In this document: positions 11,815 through 22,122 of the stretch, piece after piece | How positions within the stretch are numbered: the first letter of the stretch is position 1 | How the letters are laid out: each line of letters begins with the position of its first letter | Assembly (NCBI GenBank): GCA_017591395.1 | Contig: WEDG01002027.1 | Span: forward strand, 38,030 to 102,029 | Source of the DNA: Schistocephalus solidus | Taxonomy: Eukaryota; Platyhelminthes; Cestoda; Diphyllobothriidea; Diphyllobothriidae | Length of the DNA: 64,000 bases | Reading direction: 5' to 3' | Position numbers and translations under genes: made by a program | Notes under the pieces: model-generated | Databases searched by the model: none | What the model was told of the DNA's origin: nothing | What the model saw: the letters and a program-made list of their open reading frames with translations, nothing else

Positions 11815-12237
11815 CGTTTTAATCAGCATTTAATCAAAATTTAGGCCAGCTTCATTTAAATTATTTTCTTTCGGTGTCCGCGTTTTGTAGCTTAAACTTC
11901 CTTTGATGGTTAAAATGATTCTAACCTTTATGCAAACTATGCGGCTGAATTTGAAAATTATCAGTGCCAACGCTGACTAATTTTCGGTCTGCTTTTTGCA
12001 CAAGTTAAGATTGTATTTGCACATAAATGTTTTATATTGTCGTTGACGTTTCGGAGAGCTGGGACGGCTCACCATTGACAAAACGTGTACTGATCAGTGT
12101 TTTGACTGAGAGGCTGCTACGATTTCCGGTAGAAACTACTGGCGTAACTGGTTTTATTTGATGACAATTGATCCGAAGATCAAATCCAAGCTGCTCTAAA
12201 CGTTCGTTGATAAGACTGATTGATTACTATTAGTCAG
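11815..12237 (+). repeat. Repeat R5
   Basis: Shared words include TTGTATTTGCACATAAA, ACGTGTACTGATCAGTGTTTTGACTG and AATCCAAGCTGCTCTAAACG (the second given here only as ACGTGTACTGATCAG). Inverted copies lie at 13365-13760 and 43320-43640, and a direct copy at 46000-46440. Its end joins R6 at 12237. Confidence 0.75.
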
Positions 12238-12495
12238 TCCGAAATGACCACTCAATTACCCTAGGCATTGCCGGTTTTCTCATTCTCTTTTTACTATTCG
12301 TTGTTTTGTGACTGTTTGCGGGGTTATAGCTTGAGCCGTTAAGCCCAACAAGACAAGTGAGTCCAATTAGCCGATCAATGAACGTACTTGTCTCGTAAAT
12401 GATTATTGTAATAGCAATTGACAGGACAATGAGCACGAGACTCCATTCGAAGAGAGTCTGACTCAATGATCAATGATTCTGAACTCGAATACCAT
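12237..12495 (+). repeat. Repeat R6, second copy
   Basis: This is the direct repeat of 11100-11370. Both copies share AGTCCGAAAT, CTCATTCT, GTCTCGTAA/ACTCGTAA and GACTCAATGATC. Small ORFs on both strands (78 and 68 codons) are not conserved between copies. Confidence 0.7.
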
Positions 12496-12669
12496 ATGTT
12501 TCTTAACGTGTGAGCGTGAAGCACTGACTGATGAAAGACAATAAGTCAGCAATGGTTATGCCAACCTCCCCTGTGTTTGTTGACAATTCCATTTTTGTAT
12601 TTCTTTTGGCGATTGTTCTGTCATGCCCATACCAAAAATATTCAATTTCAGTAGTCGCGTGTCCAACAA

Positions 12670-13000
12670 AGTTTAAATATTTTCTATCGGTTAAGTTCAG
12701 GGTAAGCTTCCCCTTTTGGTTTTGTGATAAACCTTAAGATTTTCTTACATTGAAAGGTTACAGTTTCGCTTAACGTTGAGCATTGGCTTTGACATAACCG
12801 CTTAGAGATTTTTCTAAGGTACCGTGTTAGGCGTATGAATAGGGTTGAGTTTATTGTTGGCCTTACGCTTTTAATTTCCTTTTTTGATCTCGGTTATGGT
12901 TTCTTTTGATAAATGGCCACGGCTTGTGTAATGATTTGCGCTGTGTTTAGTTTTACTATTTTTTCACCGGATTTCAATCAAACGCAATCAACATTTTTAT
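12670..13000 (+). repeat. Repeat F1 followed by one diverged satellite monomer
   Basis: At 12685-12840 the words GTTAAGTTCAGGGTAAGCTTCCCC, AAAGGTTAC and GACATAACCGCTTAGAGATTT identify F1; 27850-28000 is the closest match. After it, ATTGTTGGCCTTACGC and GATCTCGGTTATGGTTTCTT are satellite-type words, also found at 42820-42880. Confidence 0.65.
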
Positions 13001-13365
13001 TATACAGACTGCCGTCAAGACTTCACCGAAATTCCTGGTGGGTATTCTGGTTTTTTAAAGGCAAATTGGAGCTGTGGTGATTTTCATTGCTTTTCGCTTC
13101 ACATAAGTATCTTATTTGAGATCACACAAATGGTGATCCGCTAAATTTCCTGAAATATTTTCCATGCATCTCATATGGAGGAACAAGAAAATTTTCCCAT
13201 ACCTCGTCCATTGACTCAAGGGTGCACTCAATTAGAAATGTTCTGCAAAACTTTCCTACGATTTGCGTCATGTTGCCGCCATCATTCGACAAGGCTGTTT
13301 CAGACGGTATGCGCAACCGAATCAAAACAGAATTCAGCGATTAATAAATTATTCAACTGTCTTTG
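13000..13365 (-). repeat. Repeat R2, inverted copy
   Basis: Reverse-orientation R2: GGTGATCCGCTAAATTTCC, TTTTCCATGCATCTC, ACTCAATTAGAAATGTT and CAGAATTCAGCGATT are all present. A plus-strand 67-codon ORF and a minus-strand one cover it, but they are shared only as repeat sequence. Confidence 0.75.
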
Positions 13366-13760
13366 CTTAAATTCGTAATCAACTAATCGTCATCAGTCAG
13401 TCTTATCACCAACCATTTAGAGCAGCTTGGATTTGATACCCGGATCCATGGTCAGCGATTAAAACCTGTTAATCCACTGGGTTTGTCCGGAAATCGTAAC
13501 AGCCTCTCAGTCAAAACACTGATCAGTACACGTTTGACAATGGTGAGCAGGTCAAGCTTTCCGACAGTCAATGACAATACGAAAAGTTTATGTGCAAATA
13601 CAATTTGAATGTTTGCCAGGAGCAGACCAAAATAAGTCAGCTTTAGCACTGAGAATTTTCAAATTCAGCAACATATTTTACATAAAGGTAGGAATCCTTT
13701 AAGCCATCGGAGGACGTTTTAAGTTTCAAAAATTCTGAATTCGAAAGAAATCAATTTAAA
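13365..13760 (-). repeat. Repeat R5, inverted copy
   Basis: This forms a palindrome with 11815-12237. It carries TTAGAGCAGCTTGGATTTGA, CAGCCTCTCAGTCAAAACAC and ATTTTACATAAAGGTAGGA. The spacer of about 1.1 kb holds R6, F1 and R2. Confidence 0.75.
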
Positions 13761-13799
13761 TGGAGCTAACCATAATTTGGACATTATGCTGATAAGGGT

Positions 13800-15355
13800 T
13801 ATGATAAAGTTTGACGTTAAGGGCAGAGCTTGGGTTAGGTAAATGAATAGGCTAAGCTTGAAGGTAATTATCGTGTTAAATGCAGGGTTTCTGTTTAGGG
13901 CAGGGGTATAAGATTAAGGTGAGAGCTAAGTTTTATGTTAAGGTATGTATAAGGGTTATGCTTTTGGTTAACTGTTATAATTTTGGTATGATTTTATTTC
14001 CATTAGGTATAGGGCTTTTGTAACTGTTGGGGTGGGTTCACTAAGAAAAGGTTTTGGTTTTGGCTAAACTGCCGATTAGCCAACGTAAATTGAACTTGGT
14101 TTTACCTGGGATAGAGGTGTCATGGAGGTATGGCATCTTACAGGACTTATAATGTTCGCAAAACCCGTAAAAGTACGCACTTATACAAATATGTTAACCC
14201 TTGAAATATTATAAAATAAAATGAATGTGAAATGACGGTCAGTGTATAGGAAAGACTTATGAGACTGTAGAACATATACTTGTGGAAAGGGATGCATTGT
14301 ATGGCCACCTTCAAACACAGGAATAGGTAGGCCCAGCCGCTTGCTTCAAATAAATGGCCCTACGATAAATTTAATGAAGGGTAAATATACCTGTGTCGTA
14401 AACCTCATACAAATCTTAACGTAAAACTTAGCTCTCACCTTAATCTTAAACCCCTGCCCTAAACAGAAACCCTGCATTTAACACGATAATAACCTTCACG
14501 CTTAGCCTTTTTCATTTACCTAACCCAAGGTCTGCCCTTAACGTCAAACTTAAACCTAACCCTACGTTATGTTTTGCGTAAGTATTCTGGTTAGTTTAGA
14601 GATGGTGTTAATGTAATGGGTTAGTCGAATGACTGGGAGTTGGGGTGTATATTGTGTTTCATTCGAGTTAGTTTTGGTTTTGGTATCGGTGTTGCCTTTA
14701 AGTGTACAGTTATCGTTTGTTTAAGTATAATCGTTTTGTTTAGAGATGGTGTTAAAGTAACGGATAAGTTGTATGACTGGTTTTTGTGCTATTGGTGGGC
14801 ATATGATTTTGGTTTGCTGTTATTTTTTTTGATTTGGGGTTTTTAGAGAAGGGTAAGATTGTGTTACGTTATGGTTTAAGTTAAGAAAGGGTTGAGTATT
14901 GTTTAATTTTATGTCTAACGTTGAAGTGAAGAGTTGTGTTTTGGGTTAGTATTAAGGTCCAGTTTATATATGGTGTTTAGTAATGGGTTTGGCGTTTGAC
15001 TGGGATTGTGGTTATTGTTGGCCTTATGATATTGATAATAAATTCTTCCAATCAGGAGTAAGACTTGTGTTGCAGTTTGTGTTGGGTTAGTTTTTGTTTT
15101 GGTTAATGGGTTACGTTAAGGTGTACGGTTATGGTTTTGGTAAGTAATCTGGTTCAGTTAAGAGATGGTGCTATGGTAACAGGTCGGTCATATGACTGGG
15201 TTTGGGCTAAATGTTGAGATTATTAGTTTTTTATACTGTTATAATTTTGGTTTGGCTTTCTTTCGATTAGTGTAAGGGTTTGCATTACGTTTTCTGGGTT
15301 ACGTAAGGGTTAGTTTTGGATTTTGTGCAGGGGTAATGTTAAAACATACGCTTAT
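13800..15355 (+). repeat. 222-bp satellite, G-rich block, with cassette copy 2
   Basis: G-rich satellite runs at 13800-13980 and 14576-15355, with GGTTTAGTTAGGG-like words and TGACTGGG anchors near 14630, 14775, 15000 and 15195. The C-rich inverse appears inside it at 14397-14575 as part of the strand-switch cassette. The block ends at the conserved border TTATTTAAATCTCTTAGAGC near 15353-15372. Confidence 0.8.
13985..14575 (+). repeat. Strand-switch cassette, copy 2
   Basis: The order is G-rich satellite, non-satellite core (13985-14396, with AACTGTTGGGGTGGGTT, GCATTGTATGGCCACC and AAATGGCCCTACGA), then an inverted C-rich satellite piece (14397-14575). The inverted piece mirrors 13800-13965. 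The same order and borders occur at 44868-45440 and, reversed, at 4440-4985. Confidence 0.75.
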
Positions 15356-15372
15356 TTAAATCTCTTAGAGCG

Positions 15373-15860
15373 GACATGCTCCAACGCGACTTGGTAGGAG
15401 TTTTGAATGCAGTTGCTTATTTTTTTTCGGCTAAAGGGAACCTAAAGGGCCACCACAAACGCTTTTTGCGAGCACAGATTTGGGTTGGTCAGTTGTATGG
15501 CTACTGCCTCTGCCACCACAAGTATCCACTAACGCGGAAACTTCTTGTGCAAACATATCGTGTGCATATTAAGCCTACGCAAAAGGGTTATTTATTACTG
15601 GAGAAAGCTGGTTGTTCTCTAGTTTCCCAATAAAGTCACCAGCAAGCATAGGTCCAAGGGGTGAACCCATCGCTACACCATCGATCTGATAGTAAAACTG
15701 GACATTGACATTAAATTGAACATTTAAAGTGCAGCAAAAGAGAAATTTTCTGAGATCTCAGACCAGCATGCCAAGCGGAAAATCCTGTCTTCAAATCTCG
15801 TCACAATTATTCTATGGTTTGCGTGAGGGGACTTTTAGTGAACAAAGATGTGACAGCAAA
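15373..15860 (-). pseudogene. Penelope-like element fragment, internally deleted
   Basis: On the minus strand the segment 15860-15640 reads ...YYQIDGVAMGSPLGPM..., which is motif B of PLE reverse transcriptases (usually QIDGVAMGSPLGP). After about 100 bases, the reading VAEAVAIQLTNPNLC then SQKAFVVAL (15440-15520) matches the extreme C-terminal part of PLE proteins. The catalytic YxDD region and the rest of the thumb and GIY-YIG part are missing, so this is an internally deleted copy. The plus-strand 85-codon ORF at 15376 is its shadow. PLE proteins combine a reverse transcriptase with, in most families, a GIY-YIG endonuclease. Confidence 0.7.
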
Positions 15861-16209
15861 GGGAAACATCGCTTTCGATAACCTACGATTATAGATTTTT
15901 GCTTTTGTATTATGAATGTGCATTAGCAATATCTTATGCATATTTAGTAAATATTATATATTCATATTTAGCCCGGGCTATAGCGGTTTATATCAGATAT
16001 AAGTTAAACAGTGATAACAATTGCCACATATTTTTTCAAAGCTTGCATCTTCCCAAACGTAACCGAATGTTGTCATGCGAACAAGATAGCGGATTCGGGT
16101 ATGTTTCAGCATTAAAAAATAATGCATTTCAATAAACAAGATTTATGACTAACATACGACTATTCTTGAAGTTTAAATACCAAGCACAGAACTCTTTAGT
16201 TTCGTAATA

Positions 16210-16210
<1 letters not shown>
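15861..16210. other. No recognisable feature
   Basis: AT-rich sequence with only short ORFs lies between the PLE fragment and the first TA microsatellite. Confidence 0.4.

Positions 16211-16254
<44 letters not shown>
16211..16254. repeat. TA microsatellite
   Basis: A pure TA run immediately precedes the first 302-bp unit of the tandem dimer. Confidence 0.95.
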
Positions 16255-16258
<4 letters not shown>

Positions 16259-16287
16259 GAGAGGAGACACGACAAAAAATATGGGTA

Positions 16288-16335
16288 GATTGATACAGTC
16301 TGTTTCGGGCTTATTCTGCCTTCATTCAGCCAATC
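16288..16335 (-). ncRNA. Hammerhead-ribozyme-like motif, unit 1
   Basis: On the minus strand the 48-nt segment can be laid out as stem I GATTGG pairing with TCAATC (one G-U). The core is CTGAATGA (canonical CTGATGA, here with one extra A). Stem II is GGC-AGAATAA-GCC, then CGAAAC, then a short ACAG/CTGT stem III, and a GTA before the expected cleavage point. The extra A, an A-C mismatch at the base of stem II and a one-base stem III loop make activity uncertain. Confidence 0.4.
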
Positions 16336-16654
16336 ATAACCCTGACTACCAGCTGGAACTGGATATACAAACATGAACTCGAGTACGGCGCAGACAGTCC
16401 ACACACTGGGTCTAACAGATGGGTCATTAGCACTTCATTAAACCGAAGTTCATCAGTGCCTCACCACCTGTCATTCTCTGTCGCTGCAGATCGGGTATTT
16501 ATTTAAACAGGAATATGCGCACACTGACCTAGTGGCTTCCCGAAGCAAACAAGCTCCATATGGTTGGCAAAGGTCACGAACAGGCAACCAATTACCAGGC
16601 CGAAGTCAGCCAAGTTATAATTGCAGAGAGGAGACACGACAGAGAATATGGGTA

Positions 16655-16702
16655 GATTGATACAGTCTGTTTCGGGCTTATTCTGCCTTCATTTAGCCAA
16701 TC
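16655..16702 (-). ncRNA. Hammerhead-ribozyme-like motif, unit 2
   Basis: The same fold as in unit 1, but the core reads CTAAATGA, losing the invariant G of CTGA. Stems I, II and III are unchanged. If the motif was a ribozyme, this copy is probably dead. Confidence 0.35.
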
Positions 16703-16925
16703 ACAACCCTGACTACCAGCTGGGACTGGAAACACAAACATGCACTCGAGAACGGCGCAGACAGTCCACACACTGGGTCTAGCAGATGGGTCATAAGCAC
16801 TTCATCGAACCAAAGTTCATCAGTGCCTCACCACCTGTCATTCTCTGTCGCTGCAAATCGGGTATTTATTCACACAGGAATAGGCGCACACCGATCTAGT
16901 GGCTTCCCGAAGCAAACAAGCTCCG

Positions 16926-16927
<2 letters not shown>

Positions 16928-16981
<54 letters not shown>
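16928..16981. repeat. TA microsatellite at the arm boundary
   Basis: The TA run separates the tandem dimer from the left arm of the large inverted repeat. The corresponding outer end of the right arm (about 34000-34010) also has a short TATATATATA run but no dimer. Confidence 0.95.
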
Positions 16982-16983
<2 letters not shown>

Positions 16984-18375
16984 GAACATTTTTCACAAAG
17001 GAAATAAAATCGTCTGACTTTTTTTGTAATTTTAACAACAAAAAGAATCCTATTTACAAATGCAAATATTTTTCTCCTTCTTTCGCAGATAGATTTATAT
17101 CCACGTTCCCGTAAGGTACGTGATAGGTACACCAAACGTTTGTCAGGGCATAGCCACATCCTTGTGATAAAGTCCGGCTTAAATAAAAAATTGTAAGCAA
17201 TAGTTGATCAGAGTTTAGTTTCATAGTTAAAAAGATGAGATAATAAGAGGGCATATTATGTAATACTATTTTTTTTTCTTTGAAGAAATATAGCATCCTT
17301 GTTTCGGATTACTTGTTGTCGTCACAAATTTCATTGACTGCAGTGGGCAACCTAGTAAATGGAATGTAAGACTTCGAAAGCCATGAGTTTTAAGGGAGTT
17401 ATCCAGTTTAAGTAACTGGAAAAAACGTGTGGTTTATTAAATCCGATTTTTCAGCTAAAGAACTTCACACAGATGTCTCATCATTGTTAAAACGTTTCCC
17501 GATTTGCCTGCAAGAGGCCTCATGCCGCGGTTAAAACACATAATGCTAAACAAGAGAAGTTTTCTTAAACATAAATGCCGGAATTCAAAAGCAACGTTTT
17601 AATTGGGTTGAGAAAATATCGATAACTGATCATAAAATGCATGCTTTGGGAAAAAATATTCAAACTGATTTACTGCGTGATACTCAGGGTTATACAACAG
17701 TCAGAATTTTCGTGCTTTATTTTTAAAAAAAATAAAAGCATATGGAAGTAAGATTGTTTAATCTGTTTTATTTCATTCTGCTCAAGGTAGCTGGCAATTT
17801 TAAATACTTGAGGAAAGATTTTTATCAAACGATTTATTAAAGAGATTTCAGAAGACAAAGAAGTTGCACCTAACAGCGTTGCAATTTAAATCGTGGAAAT
17901 GTATAATAACTGCCAATAAGAAACAGTGATTGTTCGCAGCTGAAAACAGTAGCCATTTGCAGTTAAGAAGATATCCAGAGCTGTCACATTATTCGTTTTA
18001 TTACCCTGGTCTATATCAAGCATACTATTTCGGCGCTCACCATTCTATATTTCCGAGGCTGATACGCATCCACAGGATCATTTTAGGCATCTGATGACTT
18101 CAAAAAGCTAAATATGCTCACGTATTGTTTAAGGCCCTTAGAAAGCGTAAAATAACATGCAAGAAATGAATGCAACTGAAAACTGGGGAAAAGTACGCGT
18201 GGGTGCATTATCATCAAGATGCGACGCCTAGGCAGCACCATGCTTAGGTAAAGTAACGAACCTGACAGGCAGCACACAAGGCTTTGTTTGGGGCTATATA
18301 TACTGTTAACCACAGCCGAGTAGCTGGCCGTTGTAGTTGTATCAAATCTTAATTGGCGGGGTTTTACGAGTAGGA

Positions 18376-18440
18376 TATGCTGGCGTTGGATAAGAATCCA
18401 ATTGAGGCCGCGGAGGTTTTGACAAGTGTGTCAAACTTGT
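18376..18440 (+). repeat. Partial tRNA-derived SINE
   Basis: The T-arm part and tail of the SINE at 3646 recur here: TTGAGGCCGCGGAGG followed by GACAAGTGTGTCAAAC. The tRNA head is missing. Confidence 0.45.
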
Positions 18441-18631
18441 CATTATCATCTGCCAAACAGCTTTATTCAATAATTTTGCTGGAGGTCATCTTATGGATTC
18501 TAAACTGATTGTTTAGGAAATGTTGCTTAAACAGATTGCTTACTGTATCAGAATTGTTGGATTTCATATTTTGCAGTATGCCTGGCGGTTAAATGGACCA
18601 AAGTGTAAGTTAAATCTCGGCTCCCGGTGGG

Positions 18632-18725
18632 GCATCGTACTTCAGTTGGCTAGACCTTTGACTGTACTAAAGCCTTCCATTTTCTGTCGTCGGTACGAAT
18701 CACACCAAGACAACCACGCTTGGCA
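18632..18725 (+). repeat. Degenerate tRNA-derived SINE
   Basis: ACTTCAGTTGGCTAGA and GACTGTACTAAAGCCTTCC match the A-box and anticodon region of the copy at 3646. GGTACGAATCACACCAAG is a degenerate B-box and acceptor region. It lies in a segment of the left arm that the right arm does not appear to have. Confidence 0.55.
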
Positions 18726-20576
18726 CATCGGGTTAAGGGAACTTTTTCAATCTGCAAAAATATTCCAGAAATTAATTTCGTTTTGAAGTTATCTGGTGGA
18801 TTCTTGATTTATATCTAAATAAGTCCTGCTTTGGCAGTCAGCTATCTGTATTGGTGAACATAAACCTCCCCATAAAAAGCATACGGAGCATTGTCTTTGT
18901 CAGAAAATTCTTGCTAAGAACGCTTGTATATACGATAGATGACTTCAACAAGCCTAATATTCTCAGGTATTTTTAAAGGCCCTTAGGAAGCATACAAGAA
19001 CATGCAGAAAAATGGATGCAAATGAAAAACTGGGGAAAAAAACGCGTGTGCGAATTATTCTCAAGATGCGACGGCTAGGCAGCAACATGCTTAGTTAAAG
19101 TAATGAACATGACAGGCAGCACATAGAATTTAAAAGTTACGATATTTTCCGTTAAATGATTCAAAAAACGACTTTGCGAGCATACGCGCTGCTATCGTTT
19201 ACTTCTCTTCAGGCAAGTTAAGTCATAAGGAAAGGTTGGAACGTAGTAGAAATTTAAAACTATGAAATCTTTAATATTTTTCCGTTTGTGTGGTTTGTCT
19301 GAAAGGTGTGCATATATGAATGATGATGAGAAACAGTGTGATAAGAAATACTATCATATGTGGCATTGAGTGTTTGTTAGAGCCGTTCCAGGGGATGGGG
19401 GAGGCCAGAGATGGTGCTTGAGAATGCATGCAGTTAAGCGGCCACTGGCAAAGCTAAGCGCGGAGCTTGTACGAGGTACTTTATTGCGCGCAATACCGGC
19501 TTCTTCAAACTAATTTCAGTCGCTTCTGCTGCTGCTAGTAGACGTTGACCCGGCAGGTATGCTCACCAAGTCGTCTATTGAATCTTTTAATGCAGGGATT
19601 TGTTTGGGACTATAATTACTGTCCACCACAGCTGAGTTGCTGGCCGTCGTAAAAACATTAAATCTTAATTTGGGGTATTATGGGTAGGAAAATTGGATAG
19701 AAGTGTTAATTAGTTTTCCTGAGGCAGTGCAGGATAAAACACTTTTAATAATCAACCCTGGTCTGACACCATTCTGAATTTTATGAGAATTTATATACAA
19801 TGAATATTTAATTTTGGCACATTCAAGTCTGACTCCGGCGAACTAAAATCTTACTCTTTTGACGTTATGAAAACTCATAAATTTATACTACGAGGTGCAT
19901 ACTTGTCGCTTTACCAGAACAGACATCAGATTCCGAGGTTAATATCTCTGAATGTTCAAATTCTCAATTAAGTAAAATTCGTTCAATATTGTGCAGCAAG
20001 CAATTGAATCCCGTAAAAAAACAAAAGCTTCTTATATTTTTGGTCAAACATTGCAAGGAAAATATATCAGGATTGTTAATCCAATTAAGAGGTCAGACAA
20101 TGGATCGGTGCTAGAAACATCAGAACAGGATTTTCTAGAAATATTAAATAATATTAAAATAAAATTAATATACAGTTTTTCCGCAAATAAAGTGAACCGT
20201 TTTAGATTTCTCGAAAATTACGTTTATGGCTTTCAAAGATTCAGGTGGCTTTGTTGATAAGGTCGAAGGTTAGTCGTTTGAATTTAATCTGAATTGTTTT
20301 AGTCCATCTGCATACATAACATATAAAAATTGACGGCAAATATTAAAGGCGTACTTTTTACACCTTTTTAAAATGCAATTTTAAAAATAGAATTCCTGGT
20401 CATAAGCGTGCTATTGCAATAAAGAGTTTTGGTTGCAAATATGGAGTTTGGGTATCTGGACCCGAAACATATTACAGAAAATATCGACAAAAAAACTATA
20501 TTTAAGACAACAAGTACATTTTCTTGGAAAGAGAAAATAAACCTCCTTAAATTTAGCACCTAGTACAGGTTTGCAG

Positions 20577-20869
20577 GAGAAGGTTCAGTCTTTTTATAAG
20601 GATATTCTCTATTTTCCTACGTGTGCACAACTATATACTTGCGCAGAAAAATTATATTTAAATCGAAACAAATTTAGGCCTGCATTTGTTATCAATTATT
20701 TGTTACATTTAAGTGCTATGGATGAAGGAAAACAACAAAGGATCGAAAATCTCTTATGTAAGCGGATTAGGTGCAAAATATCGGTAACGGAGAAAATTGA
20801 ATTGTATCTGCTAATTTGTTTGATTATCATTAATTCTGCAAATACTCCCATGTTAAAATTTAAAATATG
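20577..20869 (+). other. Exon-like ORF in left arm, unknown product
   Basis: The ORF continues for about 98 codons after a plausible acceptor (TACAGGTTTGCAG at 20564-20576) and ends at 20869. It reads EKVQSFYKDILYF near its start and has a hydrophobic C-terminal part. The right-arm copy (about 30600-30885) carries stops, including one at the E of the left copy's AMDEGKQQ. Only one of the two copies is open. I recognise no family. It may be a decayed exon or chance. Confidence 0.3.
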
Positions 20870-21985
20870 AGGTAGCAGACAAGTGTTTTTGGTAACTCAT
20901 CTTCGGGTCAATACAATAAGATAAATACTGAATACCTGCAGTGTGAGCAGTGTTCCGGGGTAGATTTCAGGGGATGAATATCAATGTACAGTACGCAGGG
21001 TGAACGACTGTCCGCGCCAAATGATTAGAGACAGCGCGGACACCCCATGAGCCGGGGCTGTGTTTGGATTTGAGGGAGCGTCTTATTTACTTGCCTGTGT
21101 CATCGCATGCATCTGTTTGCGGAAAAACCTACTGTCTCACCAGGAAACAGGAAAGTCAAGTTTTTTAGTTTTTTCATGATTGCATCATCATATAAAACCG
21201 TGTCCCGCAGAGGTTGTGTTTCGTATTTTAAAGTTCGTGTGTCAATTGAAACCGACTTAGTAACATTTCAACATTTTTTGAAATGAAACAAAACTGAAAG
21301 ATGAACACTTACACTTCTTAAAAAATTGCTGGCTAAGTGTTAGCTTTGAAAAGGTGGTTTATGAAGGCGTATAGTCCCCAACTGCGCTTTGTGCCGCAGC
21401 CGATATCCTTGTGCTGTTCAGTGAAAATACTGAAGGTTCATCGAGCAGAAGCCGTGTTGATTCTTTAATTTGCGAACATTTGCTGTGCCAGCCACTTACG
21501 TTTTTATGTACCTCCGGTCTTTTGGACTCTATGATGACATGGGGCTCCGGTTGATCAGGATGAGTGAGTACGTTATATTGATGGTAAACCTAGCATTTCA
21601 GTAAACATATGTAAACGGTTATGTTAAGAACTGCACACCAATGATAACATGTATCAATTTTCTAGATCACCTTTGACTGAAATGATAATTTAGTCTAACA
21701 GATTTAGCCTAACAGATTGAGATCAGTGGGAAATTTAACTTATTATAGTATGTTTAAACACCAGATGATAACATATAGTATGTTTGCGAAATTTGAAAGT
21801 GAGCAATAACAATGAAATAGCATTTAAAGAAATGGTCGTCCTCTATGTGAAAATTAGGGTTGTGATTTGCCTTAATGCAGTTTTTTATCATATTTGCACA
21901 AATAAGAAAGGTGTGTAATACAAGCGCTTTCTCATTGGTGATACTTTTAGTAAAAAAAACAGAGTCTGTCTCGTTACTGACTAAC

Positions 21986-22122
21986 CTAAATAAATAAAAG
22001 TTTCCCTAACGCAATGCTGTCTTGTGGAACTCTCCATGACAGCGATTAAATAGCGGGAGCCAGAGCGATGTAGTAAATGTAATGTGTTCTGACATACATA
22101 ATGTCTTGCAAAAGACCTTTTG
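21986..22122 (-). pseudogene. Left-arm copy of exon candidate with weakened donor
   Basis: Same 137-bp segment as 29352-29488. It reads KRSFARHYVCQNTLHLLH then SGSRYLIAVMES. The splice donor is GTTAGT here, against GTAAGT in the right arm. Most differences between the copies change amino acids, so I see no sign of selection on the protein. Confidence 0.3.

Larger units (their letters stand above)
16256..16924 (-). mobile_element. Retrozyme-like tandem dimer of a 302-bp unit
   Basis: Two co-linear units (16256-16557 and 16623-16924) of exactly 302 bp differ at 20 positions by my count, with no indel. A 65-bp spacer separates them. They start GCAGAGAGGAGACACGAC and end AAGCAAACAAGCTCC. TA microsatellites sit directly on both sides. 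Each carries a hammerhead-like motif on the minus strand, with 367 bp between equivalent points. Tandem hammerhead-bearing monomers of a few hundred bases, without coding capacity, are the hallmark of animal retrozymes, and PLE pseudo-LTRs carry such ribozymes too. Either identity fits. The dimer structure is seen directly; the retrozyme name is inference. Confidence 0.5.

Noticed and set aside
19991..20257. Conserved Lys-rich gene in both arms of the 17-kb repeat (start MQQAIESRKKTKASY)
   Set aside because: Open in both arms after a possible acceptor, but most differences change amino acids; I see no constraint and no family.
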